A stretch of DNA of 5,441 nucleotides from Thiobacillus sp. (GTDB taxonomy: Bacteria > Pseudomonadota > Gammaproteobacteria > Burkholderiales > Thiobacillaceae): assembly GCA_011391285.1 (NCBI GenBank), contig JAABQU010000062.1:1-5441 (forward strand), in the 5' to 3' direction. Position numbers and translations under genes: made by a program. Every line of letters starts with the position of its first letter. Position 1 is the first letter of the stretch. The notes below the pieces were generated by a model. That model was given only the letters and a program-made list of their open reading frames with translations. It was not told where the DNA came from and ran no database searches. This document shows, piece by piece, positions 3,558-5,441 of this stretch.

Positions 3558-5441
3558 TTACGCCGCCAGCCGCGACAAGTCCGCCACCCGGTTCATGGTC
3601 CGGTGCAACTGGTTCAACAGCGCCAGTCGGTTGGCTTTCAACGCGGGATCGTCGGCGTTGACCATTACCTTGTCGAAGAAAGCGTCGACCGGGTCTTTCA
3701 ACGCGGCCAGCGCCTGCAGCGATGCAGTGTAATCGCCCGCTGCAAACGCGGCGTCGGCACGCGGCGCAATCTCGCCGAGCGCCGTGAAGAGCGCGGTTTC
3801 CGCCGACTCGACAAAGCGGACCGGATCGGCTGTGGCGCCCACCTCGCCCTCGGCCTTTTTCAGGATATTGCCGACGCGCTTGTTGGCCGCGGCCAGGCTG
3901 GGCGACTCGGGCAGCTGTGCAAATTCGCGCACCGCGCGCAAACGCTTCACGATTTCATGCAGCGGCGGCATGCCGGCAAACACCGCTGCAACCGCCTCAG
4001 CGCCGAACAGCGGCGTCAACTGGTTGGCATTGCGCTCATAAATAAACAGCTTGAGCTCCTCGGCCACGTTCCCGGCAAGGGAGCCCGTAGGGAAAACAGA
4101 CAGGCTGAAGGCAATCAGGTCATCGAAATCCAGCCGCAATTCCGCCTTGTCGAGAGCGAACAGGGCTCCCAGGAGCTGGAAGGACTTGATCACGGAGAGC
4201 GCATGGCGACGCAGCGCAAAGGGATCCTTGTCGCCCGTCGGCTTGAGCCCGATGCCCCAGATACCCGCCAGCGTTTCCATCCTGTCGGCAATCTGCAGTA
4301 CTTCGCTGACGAGGTTGGTGACCGCTTCCGTCTCGTCGCGACGAACCAGATACTGATCAGCGATGGCCTGGGCGACCGCTTCGTCCTCACCATCGTGGCG
4401 CGCGTAGTAGCCGCCCATCACGCCCTGTAGTTCAGGAAATTCGCCGACCATGTCGGTCAGCAGGTCGGCCTTCGCAAGCAAGGCCGCGCGATCCGCCAAT
4501 TCAACATCCACGCCCACTTTTTCCGCCACCCAGCGGGCAATGGCGCGGACGCGTTCGACACGCTCGCCCTGGCTGCCCAGCTTGTTGTGGTACACCACTT
4601 TCGCCAGTCCCGGCACGCGCGACGCCAGCGTCCTCTTGCGGTCCTGGTCGAAGAAGAACTTGGCATCGGCCAGCCGTGGGCGCACCACTCTCTCGTTGCC
4701 GCCGATGACCGCGGAAGCGTCAGCGGGCGAGATGTTCGAGACGATGAGGAAACGGTTGGTCAGCTTGCCCGCCGCGTCCAGCAGCGGGAAGTATTTCTGG
4801 TTCGCCTTCATGGTGAGAATCAGGCATTCCTGCGGCACCTCGAGAAAGGTCGCCTCGAACTGCCCGAGCAGCACATTGGGGCGCTCGACCAGCGCGGTGA
4901 CCTCGTCCAGCAGGGCGTCGTCCTCGATCGGTGTCAGACCGAGCGGTGCAGCCGCTGCCTGCAGCTGGCGAACGATCTCGGCGCGGCGTTCGGCAAAGCC
5001 GGCGATCACGGCGCCGTCGTCCTGCATCTGGCGGGCATAACTGTCCGCATCCCGAACCACCACGGGCGTGACGCGCGCCTCGAAGCGATGCCCCTTCGTC
5101 TCGCGTCCGGCCGTTAAGCCCAGCACCGACACCGGCACGACGTCGGCGCCATGCAGCGCAATCAGCCCATGCACCGGGCGCACGAAGTTGACGCTGCTCC
5201 AGCCATCGGCCAGCTGATAGGTCATGACCTTCGGGATAGGTAGCTTCGCCATCGCCGCTTCGAGCGCATGCTGCAGGCCATCAGCCAGTGAAATGCCCGG
5301 CGCGATGCTGTCGTGGAAAAGCGCTTCGTTCTTGCCGTCCGCCGCGCGGCGCAGCTGGCTGACGGCCGAGGCATCGGCGCCCAGTGCAGCCAGACGCTTC
5401 AGCAGCGCGGGCGTGGCCTTGCCGTCGGCGTCGAGCCCGAC
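3558..5441 (-). CDS. glyS: Glycyl-tRNA synthetase beta subunit, N-terminus outside window
   Basis: The frame is open from the right edge to TAA at 3560-3558, giving 627 visible residues. The family is usually about 690, so roughly 60-80 N-terminal residues lie beyond the window. The window edge falls exactly on a codon boundary, and the visible protein begins VGLDADGKATPALLKRLAAL. With GlyQ it forms the alpha2beta2 enzyme that charges tRNA-Gly. Recognised parts by visible residue: NFVRPVHGL (85-93); TAGRETKGHRF (110-120); NERVVRPRLADAKFFFDQD (249-267); the HD-like segment KADLLTDMVGEFPELQGVMG (324-343); and the C-terminal DALR-type anticodon-binding region (about 527-627), with VMVNADDPALKANRLALLNQ near its end. 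An internal ATG at 5252 is not the start, since GlyS homology continues upstream. glyQ would be expected just beyond the right edge. It is the most upstream visible gene of the minus-strand operon. Confidence 0.97.
   Translation of the reverse strand, partial: VGLDADGKATPALLKRLAALGADASAVSQLRRAADGKNEALFHDSIAPGISLADGLQHALEAAMAKLPIPKVMTYQLADGWSSVNFVRPVHGLIALHGADVVPVSVLGLTAGRETKGHRFEARVTPVVVRDADSYARQMQDDGAVIAGFAERRAEIVRQLQAAAAPLGLTPIEDDALLDEVTALVERPNVLLGQFEATFLEVPQECLILTMKANQKYFPLLDAAGKLTNRFLIVSNISPADASAVIGGNERVVRPRLADAKFFFDQDRKRTLASRVPGLAKVVYHNKLGSQGERVERVRAIARWVAEKVGVDVELADRAALLAKADLLTDMVGEFPELQGVMGGYYARHDGEDEAVAQAIADQYLVRRDETEAVTNLVSEVLQIADRMETLAGIWGIGLKPTGDKDPFALRRHALSVIKSFQLLGALFALDKAELRLDFDDLIAFSLSVFPTGSLAGNVAEELKLFIYERNANQLTPLFGAEAVAAVFAGMPPLHEIVKRLRAVREFAQLPESPSLAAANKRVGNILKKAEGEVGATADPVRFVESAETALFTALGEIAPRADAAFAAGDYTASLQALAALKDPVDAFFDKVMVNADDPALKANRLALLNQLHRTMNRVADLSRLAA

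Noticed and set aside
3300..4430. Long plus-strand open frame (376 codons) opposite gmhB and glyS
   Set aside because: It lies antisense to two well-identified genes in high-GC DNA, where such mirror frames are common; the peptide shows no recognisable domain.

Overview
This is a high-GC proteobacterial chromosomal segment, most likely from a betaproteobacterium. The assignment rests on the run glyS - gmhB - plsC-like acyltransferase - YgjP/DUF45 metallopeptidase - gloA on the minus strand, an order I recall from betaproteobacterial genomes, together with tightly packed, overlapping genes and high GC. I cannot name the genus from sequence alone. It is mostly ordinary housekeeping DNA: no phage, CRISPR, insertion sequence, tRNA or rRNA was seen.

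Layout. The left end (1-82, minus) holds the first 27 codons of an Old Yellow Enzyme-type flavin reductase. A 175-bp divergent spacer with an AT-rich patch and two copies of a 16-bp imperfect direct repeat separates it from a plus-strand DUF4202 gene (258-854). That gene converges on gloA (879-1292, minus), the nickel-type glyoxalase I. Upstream of gloA is the oddest stretch. A second copy of the first ten gloA codons (1400-1429) has its own Shine-Dalgarno sequence. It runs through a GC-rich segment as a 46-codon frame whose stop overlaps the gloA start as ATGA. After a 168-bp spacer come a DUF45 zinc-peptidase gene (about 1598-2305, probable CTG start), the acyltransferase (2286-3008), gmhB (3005-3547) and the beta subunit of glycyl-tRNA synthetase (3558 to the right edge, N-terminus outside the window).

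How the genes relate. glyS, gmhB, the acyltransferase and the DUF45 gene overlap or lie within 10 bp of one another, so they are probably cotranscribed right to left. gmhB (ADP-heptose for lipopolysaccharide core) and the acyltransferase (phospholipid or lysophospholipid acylation) both feed the Gram-negative envelope. glyS is a translation gene that shares the transcript. gloA may be read from the same transcript or from a promoter in the spacer. The OYE reductase and GloA both deal with reactive electrophiles, but nothing in the sequence links them functionally.

I found no clear new multi-gene system. The best leads are the duplicated gloA 5' end with its coupled leader frame, a 10-bp inverted repeat bracketing the gloA start, the probable CTG start of the DUF45 gene, and the direct repeats in the divergent promoter region.
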